Below are positions 19,053 through 28,650 of a stretch of DNA of 64,000 bases, piece after piece. Below the pieces are notes generated by a model. The model was given only the letters and a program-made list of their open reading frames with translations, did not search any database and was not told the DNA's origin. The stretch comes from Candidatus Babelota bacterium (GTDB lineage Bacteria; Babelota; Babeliae; Babelales; Vermiphilaceae), in NCBI GenBank assembly GCA_003963225.1, contig RXKB01000004.1, positions 186,001 to 250,000 on the forward strand, given 5' to 3'. The stretch's first letter is position 1, and every line of letters starts with the position of its first letter. Both the position numbers and the translations under genes were made by a program.

Positions 19053-20556
19053 ATTTATAATCCCACCCCTCTTTAACCATTTGCCAGGCACCCCACTGAC
19101 ACAAGCCTACCAAATGGCCTAAGCCATTACCTTTAAAAATAACTTTTTTTTCTTTTACCTCTACAGAAAAAAAACAACTTTTAATCTCTTTAGCAAACGT
19201 ACTTAACCATTTTGCAGGTAGTTTTATAGATTTTTTATGGCCTTCCAGCAACAACTCATTAACAACACCTGCTTTATCTGCCGTATGAATACGTACCCTT
19301 TTTAAAGGCACAACATGCCATGCACGCTGCGCAATAATTTTTTCAAAAGCAGCAATATCATAAACCACTTGCCAAGAATAAAGAGATGTTTTCTTGCAAA
19401 AGGTACACGGATACTGTCTAGCTAAATATATGGTATCTTGGGTAAAATTAAATGCTTTGGTATGAGCAGGAATAATTCCGCCACAACAGGAATCAAACAT
19501 TGCAAGAATAGGCTTACCTTGATATGTTAGACATATACCTTTTGTACTTTCAACGGCCTTACGAACCGTTGCATCTTGATGCTCGCCATACAGATTGTAT
19601 CGTTGATGAGCATTAGTATCTTTAATGTGATACAGTTTTTTGGCGCGCTGCGCTTTATTGATAAGACTAAGTGCATACGATCTACACGAAATAGCAAAAA
19701 CCTTATTCACTTCAAGTGGCCATCCAGGCCAACTTTCAGACCTAACTACTGCATAAATATACTCTTCTAAATCTATCGTATTAATTAATAATACTTTATG
19801 ATTATCTTTTATAATTACAAAGCCACCTTTGTATTTTTTTTCTTTAAATTCAATATACCCTTCATGCGGTTCAATATATACCATAGACGATTTCATTAAC
19901 ACACCATTGATCAATATCTTGTTCCGCCCGGTAACAATAGAAATGTTTTGTGTTTTAAGTGGTTCATCTGTATGATCGTGCTTGTGTACCTGCATAATAT
20001 TTTCTGATTGCAAAGTCCACTCAGTTACATTACGCTCATGCACGACAGCAGAGTCAAGCAATACTTTAACTATATTAGTTTTTGCTTGTTGCATATGTGT
20101 TGCTGCAATTAACTGTTCTGTTAAAATAGCATCTAGTTGATTCATACAGAGTTCAACTTGTTGCTTCATAATCCCCAAATAATATATCGCATACCCATTC
20201 AAAGGTGAATTATGTACTATACCACTACAAACTAAAGTGTTTTCCGCCGCAATGACATGAACTATGCCATTAAAATCAATACCATTAGCAACAATACTAT
20301 GTTCATCTCCAGCAAAAATAACAATATTTGCTATTGAAAGAGACTTACCATTAATATACAAGCGACCAAAGCGCTGTTGTATGACGAAACAGGTGTCATG
20401 CATGACCCACCGCTTAGTTTGATCAGAAGAACGTATAATAACATACTTGGAATTTTTAACTTTTATTAAAATAGTATCTACATGCATACTAAAAGGCACA
20501 CCATATCCATAGGGCATAGTAAAAAATAGAGCTAAAAATAATAGTATTTTATGCAT
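19003..20556 (-). CDS. SpoIID/LytB-domain protein (peptidoglycan lytic enzyme family)
   Basis: A 517-residue exported protein with signal peptide MHKILLFLALFFTMPYGYG. From about residue 245 to the end it matches the SpoIID/LytB domain: NTIDLEEYIYAVVRSESWP with the expected catalytic Glu, AISCRSYALS, DSCCGG, and the closing GNGLGHLVGLCQWGAWQM. SpoIID cleaves glycan strands lacking stem peptides; in non-spore-formers the role is wall remodelling. The N-terminal half is unassigned and beta-rich. The ATG at 20556 follows the RNase HI stop by six bases, so it is the last gene of a three-gene operon. Its end overlaps the convergent neighbour by 50 bases. Confidence 0.88.
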   Translation of the reverse strand: MHKILLFLALFFTMPYGYGVPFSMHVDTILIKVKNSKYVIIRSSDQTKRWVMHDTCFVIQQRFGRLYINGKSLSIANIVIFAGDEHSIVANGIDFNGIVHVIAAENTLVCSGIVHNSPLNGYAIYYLGIMKQQVELCMNQLDAILTEQLIAATHMQQAKTNIVKVLLDSAVVHERNVTEWTLQSENIMQVHKHDHTDEPLKTQNISIVTGRNKILINGVLMKSSMVYIEPHEGYIEFKEKKYKGGFVIIKDNHKVLLINTIDLEEYIYAVVRSESWPGWPLEVNKVFAISCRSYALSLINKAQRAKKLYHIKDTNAHQRYNLYGEHQDATVRKAVESTKGICLTYQGKPILAMFDSCCGGIIPAHTKAFNFTQDTIYLARQYPCTFCKKTSLYSWQVVYDIAAFEKIIAQRAWHVVPLKRVRIHTADKAGVVNELLLEGHKKSIKLPAKWLSTFAKEIKSCFFSVEVKEKKVIFKGNGLGHLVGLCQWGAWQMVKEGWDYKSILRFYYPCTDLKKLF

Positions 20557-20562
20557 AGTCAA

Positions 20563-21087
20563 TCATTCAAAAGAAAAAGTAGATATAAAAACTTTGGGCA
20601 GAGGAACTTTATTGTCAATACCCCAATTGGCAGCTTCATCTGCTTCCATGTTTTTTTCTCTTGGTATGTGCTTAATCAACATAGGAATAGCATCTCGATA
20701 CATTTTTGCAATATCATATAGTTTTTTTAATTTTTGATCTGCTACCTTGTATTCACCATTGAGCTGTTTAACCATTAATAAAGAATCTGAATAACACGTA
20801 ATTTCTGCATATTGTCCTTTTAAAAAAGTTTTTAAATGATGGATTCCTAATAAAAAAGCAATATACTCTGCCTGATTATTAGTTTTACACCCTAAAAAAA
20901 AACCCTTTTTTAAAATAGCTATATGATTTTTTGTTATAAAAACCCCAGCTCCGGCTGGACCAGGATTTTTCCTTGCCGCACCATCAACAAACATATGCCA
21001 TATATTTTTTTCAATATCAGCACTTGAATTTTCATTTTGATTTTTTTCAAAACAAAAAAGTTGTCGCTCTGTTTTATCAACCAACAT
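20563..21087 (-). CDS. Ribonuclease HI-family protein
   Basis: Cleaves RNA in RNA-DNA hybrids. The four acidic residues of the DEDD centre are visible: VDGAARKNPGPAGAG, NNQAEYIAF, CYSDSLLMV and ADEAANWGID. The pattern is that of the short RNase HI-like group that lacks the basic handle (also seen in Bacillus YpdQ and archaeal RNase HI), with an extra 30-residue N-terminus rich in polar residues. It lies 17 bases after a zinc-ribbon coiled-coil gene; in many genomes these two families are neighbours. Confidence 0.9.
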   Translation of the reverse strand: MLVDKTERQLFCFEKNQNENSSADIEKNIWHMFVDGAARKNPGPAGAGVFITKNHIAILKKGFFLGCKTNNQAEYIAFLLGIHHLKTFLKGQYAEITCYSDSLLMVKQLNGEYKVADQKLKKLYDIAKMYRDAIPMLIKHIPREKNMEADEAANWGIDNKVPLPKVFISTFSFE

Positions 21088-21104
21088 ACGTCAATCAAAC
21101 CTCT

Positions 21105-21815
21105 TTATGTTATCTGATCAAGATATAACAATCTAAAACAGTTCTTGCATTGAATAAGGGACCCTTTTTTTGCTGATTGTAAGTCTGTTGAAGTTAAATG
21201 ATAAAAACAAGCTGCACAAGAATTTAACTCGATAGAAACGACAGGATTTTTGACCCGTGATTGCATTAAAATATACTTTTCCATCCAATCTTTAGGAACC
21301 AGCGCCTCTTTTGTAGGCCTTTGTTGCTTCTGTTGGTTTATTTGCTCTTTGATTAGCTCTTGATCTTGTTTGCACTTTTCAAGATCTTTAACTGTTTTTT
21401 CTATTTTTTCTTGGATTACTGGCAACTGCTGGACATATTTATTTTCTGCAAACTCAAACACGTTCCATGCATCAATCACCATTTGCTCCTGCTTGCGCTG
21501 GTCCTCATGCAAATGTTCAATTTCTGCTTGTAATGATTTATACTCTTTATAATCAGTCAGACCGTCTATGTATTTTTTTTTGCCTTTTTCCTGTTCATCT
21601 AACACTTGCATATCAAGTTCAACTGCATCGACTTGTTCTTTAGCTATCAAAACTGCATTTTTTAATTCTGAAAGCGCTTTTTCTAACATTTGCTTTTGTT
21701 TTTCAAGCTGTTGCTCTTGAACAAAGAGCCGATCTATATTTTCTTGTTGCGCTTGAATAGAAGTATCAAGTTGAACCAAATCAATTAAGGCATTAAACGA
21801 TTGACTTTTATTCAT
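21105..21815 (-). CDS. Coiled-coil protein with C4 zinc ribbon (zf-RING_7 / DUF164-like)
   Basis: A 236-residue cytosolic protein: residues 10-165 form a long coiled coil rich in Gln, Glu and Lys, followed by a C4 zinc ribbon (CAACFYHL... CKNCFRLLYL) near residue 200. This architecture is that of the family including Chlamydia CT398, whose members bind regulatory or secretion proteins. Function remains uncertain. AGGTG lies upstream of the ATG. First gene of the operon with RNase HI and SpoIID. Confidence 0.85.
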   Translation of the reverse strand: MNKSQSFNALIDLVQLDTSIQAQQENIDRLFVQEQQLEKQKQMLEKALSELKNAVLIAKEQVDAVELDMQVLDEQEKGKKKYIDGLTDYKEYKSLQAEIEHLHEDQRKQEQMVIDAWNVFEFAENKYVQQLPVIQEKIEKTVKDLEKCKQDQELIKEQINQQKQQRPTKEALVPKDWMEKYILMQSRVKNPVVSIELNSCAACFYHLTSTDLQSAKKGSLIQCKNCFRLLYLDQIT

Positions 21816-21844
21816 ATAACACCTATTTGTTAGAAAAAACGTTT

Positions 21845-21920
21845 TGGTGGGCCCACCGGGATTTGAACCTGGGACCTTTCGGTTATGAGCCGACTGCTCT
21901 CACCGCTGAGCTATGGGCCC
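21845..21920 (-). tRNA. tRNA with anticodon CAT (elongator Met or lysidine Ile2)
   Basis: A 76-nt cloverleaf on the minus strand. Acceptor GGGCCCA pairs with TGGGCCC, then A and encoded CCA. The anticodon loop is CTCATAA (CAT). The full first acceptor pair argues against initiator tRNA. The anticodon stem (GTCGG/CCGAA) has a G-A mismatch at its top and the T-stem (CCAGG/CCCGG) one A-C mismatch. Methionine versus lysidine-modified isoleucine cannot be decided by eye. Confidence 0.9.
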
Positions 21921-22059
21921 ACTTTGATTTGTAAAACAAATCACTGGACATTATGATAAATAATTTTTTTGCTCTTGTAAATGTTATTTTTACTATTTTA
22001 TTGAAAAACACTGTTAATGTATGCAAAAATACCTAATATACAAATCAAAAGGGGTAACC

Positions 22060-24168
22060 TTGAAAAAAATAGTGTTTGCTATTTTATACAGCCTATATAT
22101 TAGCTGCAGCCAAAATGCTTTTTTGAATAATATCCAAGATGAATCGATGCAAAAAGCATTAAAAGATATGATTTATCAGATACAAAAAATTAATTTTACA
22201 AGTGATATTAAAGAAAAAAAATATCAAAAAATTACCATAGATAAGATAGCAAAACTTAATGAATATTTCGAAATATTACATTTATACATGATAAATATAA
22301 ACAGTAAACAGTTGCAAAACGCATTTCCTTTTCTATTAAAAGAATTAAAATTATCTTTTAATATAAAGTTAATAAATTTATTAATTGATATCTTAGAAAA
22401 TCCAGAAGAAGAAAATAATCCACCAATTTTTGACTTATTACCTCTAGCAATTGGACCGGGATTAACTTTGTTAGATTTTATAAGTTTTGATGACGAAAAA
22501 GAAAAATTAATAGAAGATAAAAAATTAAAAATTAATAATTATTATACTAAGTTATTAAATGGAATGATAAACATTGCATATGGTGAAACAAAAGATGCAA
22601 TTGATACTTTTTTTAAAAATCGGATACAAAATCAACCAACTGTTCAATATGATTCAAAAAATCAAGATCGAGCAATGTATTATTATATACAGCAAATATA
22701 TAATACCATGTCCAAGCATAATATGAAAATTGATCAAAACGTTTCATCTTTTTTAAACCAAAATAATGCAATTATCAATGATCTTAATAACACTTTCCAA
22801 AATGATTTACATAAGCAAATGCAAAAATTGTCGGCTAACATTATTAAAAAAACAAAATCTTTTAAACGCAGGCCTTCTTCATATACACAGTTTTTATATG
22901 ATTATGATTTTCATGCAGATATGCTGACAACAATTAAAAAAGCATCAGAAAATATTGCTTTTAAAAACAATATAGATACAGTTAAAACATTATTACAAAA
23001 AATAACTACGTATTTAAATACCATACAAGACTGCAAAGTACTTGATGCCATGCAAGAACGCCAATTAATATTGCATTATAAAGATTATTTACTACTTTCA
23101 ATAAAAAATCTAGTTGCAAATACAAAAAATAAAAGTCTTGTAGATAGTTTTAAGCCTATAGAAAAAAGCATAACCCATTTTTCTGATGAACGTATGTTAG
23201 GTATTGCTACTTTTGTTAATCAATGGATAAAAAAAAATAGCACAACTAAAATATTAAGCTCTTCATCTTCTGCACGCATATTACTTTTTTATTCAGATAT
23301 AGTAGAAAACGTATACAAACCAGCAAATAATCAATGGGAACCAATAGATCAAGCAACGAAGACATATTTAGAAACAGGAAATGAATATTTAAAACAACAC
23401 CCATTGGACATTTTTAATTACTGGCAAAATGAAATTGCAAGATATTATACAGATGTACTAATAAGTTTATGCAATCAATACAACATTACTGTAACAACAG
23501 AAGAACAAAAAGCCAATTTAGCAAAACAAATAGCCAATTTTACTTTTTCTTTTACAAATACAGCGTTAATTGCATATTGCGAAAGTCATTATTCTAAAGA
23601 AGCAAATCTAAAAAACCTAGTTAATACCATTTTAGAACCTAATTTACACAATTCATTTGATCCTAATCAAAAAGATGCAGTGATAATTGACATTCTTGAA
23701 AAGCATGCAACTGATATTAATTTTATTGGATGGTACTGGCAATTTATGAAACTCATTAATAAAAAAGACGTTTTAGACATTGTAGAAGGAAGTGGCATTG
23801 AAAAAACGTTAACTGCATTAAACAAAGCAATTGATACTCTTTTTACCTATTCCTTTAACACTAAAAATCAAAAAATAAACAATGCCATTAACCAGCTTTT
23901 AGAAAAAATGAACGCCTTAAAAAATGCCATATTTGGTTACCTAAAATCAGTTCTTTATACTCAAAACCCCAACCGTATTAATGAAGCATATATTAAAACA
24001 GGCCATGCCCTTATTCAAGCTCTAGAAAAAACAGTAGCTGAGTATAAAAAGAAAAGGCCTGAGCAAGAATTAAAAGCTATTCAAAATTTTAACAAAAATG
24101 AAGCACTGCTACCGAATTTAAAGGCGCTTGATAATCTTTTTGAAGCTAAAAAAGCATTTATTTTATAA
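22060..24168 (+). CDS. Large exported helical protein, unknown
   Basis: About 702 residues, starting with a signal peptide (MKKIVFAILYSLYISCSQ) if the TTG at 22060 is used; an AAAAGGGG ribosome site lies just upstream. An ATG at 22021 would add 13 polar residues in front and spoil the signal peptide. The mature part is helical, Lys-, Asn- and Ile-rich, with no recognised domain and a lysine-rich C-terminus. It is one of the lineage-specific exported proteins. Confidence 0.68.
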   Translation: MKKIVFAILYSLYISCSQNAFLNNIQDESMQKALKDMIYQIQKINFTSDIKEKKYQKITIDKIAKLNEYFEILHLYMININSKQLQNAFPFLLKELKLSFNIKLINLLIDILENPEEENNPPIFDLLPLAIGPGLTLLDFISFDDEKEKLIEDKKLKINNYYTKLLNGMINIAYGETKDAIDTFFKNRIQNQPTVQYDSKNQDRAMYYYIQQIYNTMSKHNMKIDQNVSSFLNQNNAIINDLNNTFQNDLHKQMQKLSANIIKKTKSFKRRPSSYTQFLYDYDFHADMLTTIKKASENIAFKNNIDTVKTLLQKITTYLNTIQDCKVLDAMQERQLILHYKDYLLLSIKNLVANTKNKSLVDSFKPIEKSITHFSDERMLGIATFVNQWIKKNSTTKILSSSSSARILLFYSDIVENVYKPANNQWEPIDQATKTYLETGNEYLKQHPLDIFNYWQNEIARYYTDVLISLCNQYNITVTTEEQKANLAKQIANFTFSFTNTALIAYCESHYSKEANLKNLVNTILEPNLHNSFDPNQKDAVIIDILEKHATDINFIGWYWQFMKLINKKDVLDIVEGSGIEKTLTALNKAIDTLFTYSFNTKNQKINNAINQLLEKMNALKNAIFGYLKSVLYTQNPNRINEAYIKTGHALIQALEKTVAEYKKKRPEQELKAIQNFNKNEALLPNLKALDNLFEAKKAFIL

Positions 24169-24257
24169 TTTATTTTCAAACAAAAATAAATATTGATATT
24201 TTTATAATTTATTTTGTATTATAGTAATTGTTAGGCTTTGTAAAAGGATTTAAACCT

Positions 24258-25286
24258 ATGATACAAAATAATAAATTAAAAGCTCTTGGCGCACTAGGAG
24301 CCATTTCTTTTGTGCTTATTTTTGGTCTTTTATATGCAATGGAAAACCAACCAGATACAACTGTAGATGAAAATAACGATAAACAAGAAAACTTCCAAGA
24401 CCAAGCAGATTTTAATAAGCAAGATGAACAAGAAAGCGACCCTCAAGAAAATGAAAATGTTCCTGAAGAAGAACTATTGAATGATAACGATAATGAAAAT
24501 GAATTTTTAGCGAATAACAATGAAGATGAGCCGCCACAAAATAGTTTTGATAATAACTCAATACAAAACAAACGTATGGCGACAGACCAAAACAATACTA
24601 ATCAATCACTCAATGATATGCAAAATACTTTTGATACAAGCGCATCATTACCCACTACTCCCCAGCCAACTATGCCAAGTACTTCAACTACAGAGCAAAC
24701 TGAATCAGAGCAAGCTAGCGCTCTTGCCCCAACGGCTAATCAATTGTCAATTAAACCAAAAATTTCAGATCTTTCTTCTTTAAATGCAGGGAGTACTCAC
24801 ATGGCAAATAACCGCATGCCTAATATTGGATTAACTGAAAACAGCCGCACTGAAATGGCAAATGCTTTGCAAAAACTACTGGCAGATGAGTACATTTTAT
24901 ACACCAAAACGCTTAATTTTCATTGGAATGTTGAAGGAAAACATTTTGGACCACTGCATGCACTGTTTAATGATCAATATGAAAAACTGCAATCTATTAT
25001 TGACAACATTGCAGAGCGCATTCGAGCAATCGGCATGTTTACTCATGCAACTATGAGAGAGTTTTTATCAATGTCAAGCCTAACAGAAAAAGTCAACGAT
25101 TTTCCTGATGACATTAGAATGCTTTCTATATTACTTGCAGACCATGAATCAGTCATACAAACAATACGTAATGCGAATGACTTTGCAGCAAAAATAAATG
25201 ATGGTGGATCAAATAATTTTTTATCTGGCCTTTTGGAAACTCATGAAAAAATGGCTTGGATGCTTAGAGCGCATCTTAACAAATAA
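24258..25286 (+). CDS. Membrane-anchored or exported Dps-domain ferritin
   Basis: A 342-residue protein in three parts. Residues 8-27 are a hydrophobic signal or anchor, with Met-Glu at 28-29. Residues 30 to about 190 are a low-complexity linker, first very acidic (Asp, Glu, Asn, Gln), then Ser/Thr/Pro-rich. From about 195 to the end is a Dps domain with all four ferroxidase ligands: NFHWNVEG, GPLHALF, and IIDNIAERI. Dps proteins normally work in the cytosol as 12-mers that oxidise and store iron and shield DNA; an outward-facing one would instead handle iron or peroxide at the cell surface or in the host. AAAAGGA precedes the ATG at 24258. Confidence 0.85.
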   Translation: MIQNNKLKALGALGAISFVLIFGLLYAMENQPDTTVDENNDKQENFQDQADFNKQDEQESDPQENENVPEEELLNDNDNENEFLANNNEDEPPQNSFDNNSIQNKRMATDQNNTNQSLNDMQNTFDTSASLPTTPQPTMPSTSTTEQTESEQASALAPTANQLSIKPKISDLSSLNAGSTHMANNRMPNIGLTENSRTEMANALQKLLADEYILYTKTLNFHWNVEGKHFGPLHALFNDQYEKLQSIIDNIAERIRAIGMFTHATMREFLSMSSLTEKVNDFPDDIRMLSILLADHESVIQTIRNANDFAAKINDGGSNNFLSGLLETHEKMAWMLRAHLNK

Positions 25287-25322
25287 CATTGTGTAACTGT
25301 TCAATTTTGCATGCTTAAAACA

Positions 25323-27578
25323 TTAGCTTATTTTATCAGGCACCTCAATCCAATTATCATTATTTGGATCTTCAAGCCATACAGATATATTAAACGAACG
25401 ATCATTTTTTTTGTAAGTTAGGGAAAGCCCTTCAAAATTTTTATGCATAATTTTTTCCATTTCTGCAATCAAGCTATATTTATTGATAGGTTCATTCATA
25501 TTTTGCATAATATCTAACAAAAATCTTGTACCAATGTATGCCTCAAAAGAAGCATTGTCATACACATAATAATCTTGATCCATTAATTTTCTATATTTTT
25601 TTGCAATTGGCAACATACTATTTGCAGGATCAGGTACACGCGAAGAATAGTAAAAATATATACCTTTTTTATTAACAAAATTTTTAAATGCTATGCTACC
25701 AAGTGTAGATAATCCAAACAATGTTTTATTATGTAAAAAACCAAGGTCACACTGCCTAATAAATTCTTGCGCACCATCTGCAGTACATAAAAGACATAGC
25801 GCATCTATATTAGCTTTCCTTAATTCTTCAATTTGTTGACTAAAATTAACAGTGCCTCTTACATAAGGCAAATCTAACCATTGCGTAATACCTTTTTCTT
25901 TAAGCAATGCATGAGCAATATTTAATGTTTCTTTACCATACTCATCTTCTTGAAATAAAAATGCAAAATTTTTGACAGCCTGACTTTGGGTCAAAAAATC
26001 TATAAGCGCAGAGATTTCATCTATATGCATAGCTGTTAAATTAATTATTCCTTTTAACAAAGGATCCCCAAAATCAGCACTACCTGTCACAGGAAAAACC
26101 ACAGCTATTTGATGATTAGCTATAAGATCAACGTACGATTTTAACGTTACACTACCGACTGGAAAAAGAAAAAGATCAATACCTCTTTCTACAAAATCTT
26201 TTATATTTTTGCGTGCGTAAAACGGCGAATAAAAATCATTTCGCACATCATATTTAATATGCGTACCATTCAATCCTCCGGCCTGGTTAAACTCTAATAA
26301 AGCTAAATTGACTCCTCGTACTGTACGATCACTTAAAACTGGCAAACCTTGACTGCGTGGCATAGTTGCTCCAAAAACAATATCTTCACCAACAGGTGCT
26401 GGATTAGGATGCGATAATAATCTACCAGTCAAAAGATTACGTGGTTCATGCTTAGAAAAACGTATATCTTTTTTTGATTTATTAATAAGCTGAACGGAGG
26501 AAGAACGGACTGAATCTCCCATATTCAGCAAAACAAAAGCATCATAATCAAAGCCATAAAAATACTCATGAACTTTAATTGGCGCAGAAAAAACTGCCCA
26601 CGCTGTTGCACCATACCATTGATCCAGTAAACCTAACCCTTCAATTGCACGGTGCTCTTTGAGCCAATTTTCTGTCTTGAAAATAACATCAGGAATAAAA
26701 TAATCTTTTTGTGTGTAAAAATCTTCAAATCGCGCTTTTCCAAAGTATAATCCAGGCTTTTTTACTAAAGGAAGGGAAATATTGACATATGGATCACTAA
26801 TACCATTAAATGCAAACATAAGAACAGATGTAGCATCTTTTTCTGTATAAACTAATAAATATGTTTTTAAAGAATAAAAAAAGTCATTTATTTTTTGCTT
26901 AATACTATTAATATTTGGCTTTACATGTTGTGAAGTAATATTCAGTTCTCTTTTTAAACCAAAATTTTCCCAATATTTCAAGGTCTCATGATTGCCCTTG
27001 ATATAAAAAACAGAAGATGGATTTTGATAACATAATAATAGTATTAAACATAATGTAGCCATAGAATATGGGCCACGATTAATCGCATCTCCTAATAAGA
27101 CAAAAAAACAATCTTTTTGTTTAATTTTTAGATCTTGATCAAGTACTTCTTGCTCTATTAAATATTGTAAATCACGAACAAACGAATGAAAAGCAGCATG
27201 CAAATCACCCCATACAAATAATTTTGATTCCTCTTTTAGACACAAGATAGCAGTGTTATTCTCTTCCGTACTATTTCTACTACACAGCAACAGATTATCA
27301 AGCAAATCATTAAGCAAATAAGGAATTGACTTTTTTTTATCTTTTATACCTAAAGATAACAGCATATTCTCTATATAACCAATACGCAATGTCTGTAAAA
27401 AAGAACTATAATCAGGATCTATCCAATTAGTATCATCACAAGGTGGAAACTCGGGCAATGCACTTGCTAATTGCTGAAAAAAAGCAAAATCTGGTAATTG
27501 TTTTTTACCTTGACAACATAAAGAACTTTGGCCAATCATGAGTAAAATAAATACACTCATATTGCTTCTTAATATCAT
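25323..27578 (-). CDS. Exported PPP-type phosphatase fused to a type I periplasmic binding domain
   Basis: A 751-residue protein with a signal peptide (residues 7-22). Residues about 118-355 resemble eukaryote-like PPP Ser/Thr phosphatases: GDLHA (124-128; usual GDxHG), GDAINRGPYS (163-172; usual GDxVDRGxxS), GNHE (195-198), NGIS (258-261) and the PP1/PP2A hallmark FSAP (330-333). Two usual positions differ: Asn for Asp in VDRG, and Asn for the His before GIS. Residues about 400-735 match the Leu/Ile/Val-type periplasmic binding fold (RGVNLALLEFNQAGGLNG, FLFPVGSVT, FPVTGS, YGKETLNIA). It lies 17 bases after the ion-channel gene, with AAGGA upstream of the ATG. I know no established family with this fusion; phosphatase activity is unproven. 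Confidence 0.75.
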   Translation of the reverse strand: MILRSNMSVFILLMIGQSSLCCQGKKQLPDFAFFQQLASALPEFPPCDDTNWIDPDYSSFLQTLRIGYIENMLLSLGIKDKKKSIPYLLNDLLDNLLLCSRNSTEENNTAILCLKEESKLFVWGDLHAAFHSFVRDLQYLIEQEVLDQDLKIKQKDCFFVLLGDAINRGPYSMATLCLILLLCYQNPSSVFYIKGNHETLKYWENFGLKRELNITSQHVKPNINSIKQKINDFFYSLKTYLLVYTEKDATSVLMFAFNGISDPYVNISLPLVKKPGLYFGKARFEDFYTQKDYFIPDVIFKTENWLKEHRAIEGLGLLDQWYGATAWAVFSAPIKVHEYFYGFDYDAFVLLNMGDSVRSSSVQLINKSKKDIRFSKHEPRNLLTGRLLSHPNPAPVGEDIVFGATMPRSQGLPVLSDRTVRGVNLALLEFNQAGGLNGTHIKYDVRNDFYSPFYARKNIKDFVERGIDLFLFPVGSVTLKSYVDLIANHQIAVVFPVTGSADFGDPLLKGIINLTAMHIDEISALIDFLTQSQAVKNFAFLFQEDEYGKETLNIAHALLKEKGITQWLDLPYVRGTVNFSQQIEELRKANIDALCLLCTADGAQEFIRQCDLGFLHNKTLFGLSTLGSIAFKNFVNKKGIYFYYSSRVPDPANSMLPIAKKYRKLMDQDYYVYDNASFEAYIGTRFLLDIMQNMNEPINKYSLIAEMEKIMHKNFEGLSLTYKKNDRSFNISVWLEDPNNDNWIEVPDKIS

Positions 27579-27595
27579 ACATAATCCTTATTTGA

Positions 27596-28624
27596 CTACC
27601 AATATAAAAGATAAAAAGAAACACTATTAATTAATATATGCATAAAAACAAGTATTGTTTTTTTAGACCACAATACTAATTTATATTTATAAAACATATC
27701 GCTTACATGAATCAAAAATATACATATGCCGCTTGCTAAAATAAATAAAAAAATATAATCAGTCATCATGGCATATCCCACTTGAGGAGACATATTCACA
27801 ATAACAAATCGATAAGCTAAAATGGTCGTTAATCCACCAATAGCTAGTGAAAAGCTTACTGAAGCTTCTTGTACACTAAAACAAAATAAAATAACAAAAA
27901 AAATTAATATTAGTGGTAAAAAAATAGTCAATGTATGCTGCACGCCATAACGAATAACATCAAAATAAAATAGAGTTGATGGATAATATTGTATCTTTGC
28001 AGATGAATCAAGCAACCGCTCAATATAACCATTTTTAATCTGTTTGTCATAAATTACCCAACCAAAAGGCTTCAGATTAGGCTGAATACTAAAACTATCT
28101 AACGTGGGATCAAAAAGTATTTCATTAGGATGCGTATACATATGCTCAACTTGAATACATATACTATGATTATCTACGGGAAAATCAATTAAATTAAGTG
28201 GAGTGTTAATCCTAACTCGTACATTATATTGTACAAAAAGATAATCATCGACCATCTTTAAAAAAGGAGGTGATCTATGTAAAATTTCACCGCGAGCAAA
28301 ACTAAATTTTTCTAATATTTCTAAAGAAAGTGATCCTGGAGGTAACATAAACCATATTTGTCCAGCAAATACAAACTCATTTTTTATAATATTAAACTGT
28401 TCAAATTCATCTATATACAAACCAATAGGCACTTGATTGCTAAAACTACCAAATTCTTTAAATTTTTTTGGCGTTATAATATTATAATTAACCTTAGGAT
28501 CTCGCGATTTAAACAATGAAAACCTATACCCAAACATACTAATTAACAATATTGTTGTTATAATCATACAACTAATCTGAAACAAAGGGGGGATCAACTG
28601 CCGTTCTTGCGTCTCACTAATCAT
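27596..28624 (-). CDS. Prokaryotic pentameric ligand-gated ion channel (Cys-loop superfamily)
   Basis: A 342-residue protein with an N-terminal membrane segment (15-33), an extracellular beta domain (about 50-225), and four C-terminal membrane helices (228-250, 255-275, 286-310, 320-341). Residues 148-151 are FPVD, the family's invariant FPxD, and the flanking Cys pair is absent, as in bacterial GLIC and ELIC. M1 has the usual LPL. M2 reads VSFSLAIGGLTTILAYRFV, and the M2-M3 link has the expected Pro (280) and Tyr (284), then D289. Pentameric channels open a cation or anion pore on ligand binding. It is cotranscribed with a binding-domain protein and a barrel-like protein, spaced 17 and 26 bases. 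Confidence 0.82.
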   Translation of the reverse strand: MISETQERQLIPPLFQISCMIITTILLISMFGYRFSLFKSRDPKVNYNIITPKKFKEFGSFSNQVPIGLYIDEFEQFNIIKNEFVFAGQIWFMLPPGSLSLEILEKFSFARGEILHRSPPFLKMVDDYLFVQYNVRVRINTPLNLIDFPVDNHSICIQVEHMYTHPNEILFDPTLDSFSIQPNLKPFGWVIYDKQIKNGYIERLLDSSAKIQYYPSTLFYFDVIRYGVQHTLTIFLPLILIFFVILFCFSVQEASVSFSLAIGGLTTILAYRFVIVNMSPQVGYAMMTDYIFLFILASGICIFLIHVSDMFYKYKLVLWSKKTILVFMHILINSVSFYLLYW

Positions 28625-28650
28625 TCCAATATCATCCTTTTTACATTAGT

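Noticed and set aside
27596-28624. Alternative reading of the channel gene as a mechanosensitive channel or porin
   Set aside because: FPxD, four helices after a beta domain and the M2-M3 Pro/Tyr/Asp pattern fit pentameric channels better.
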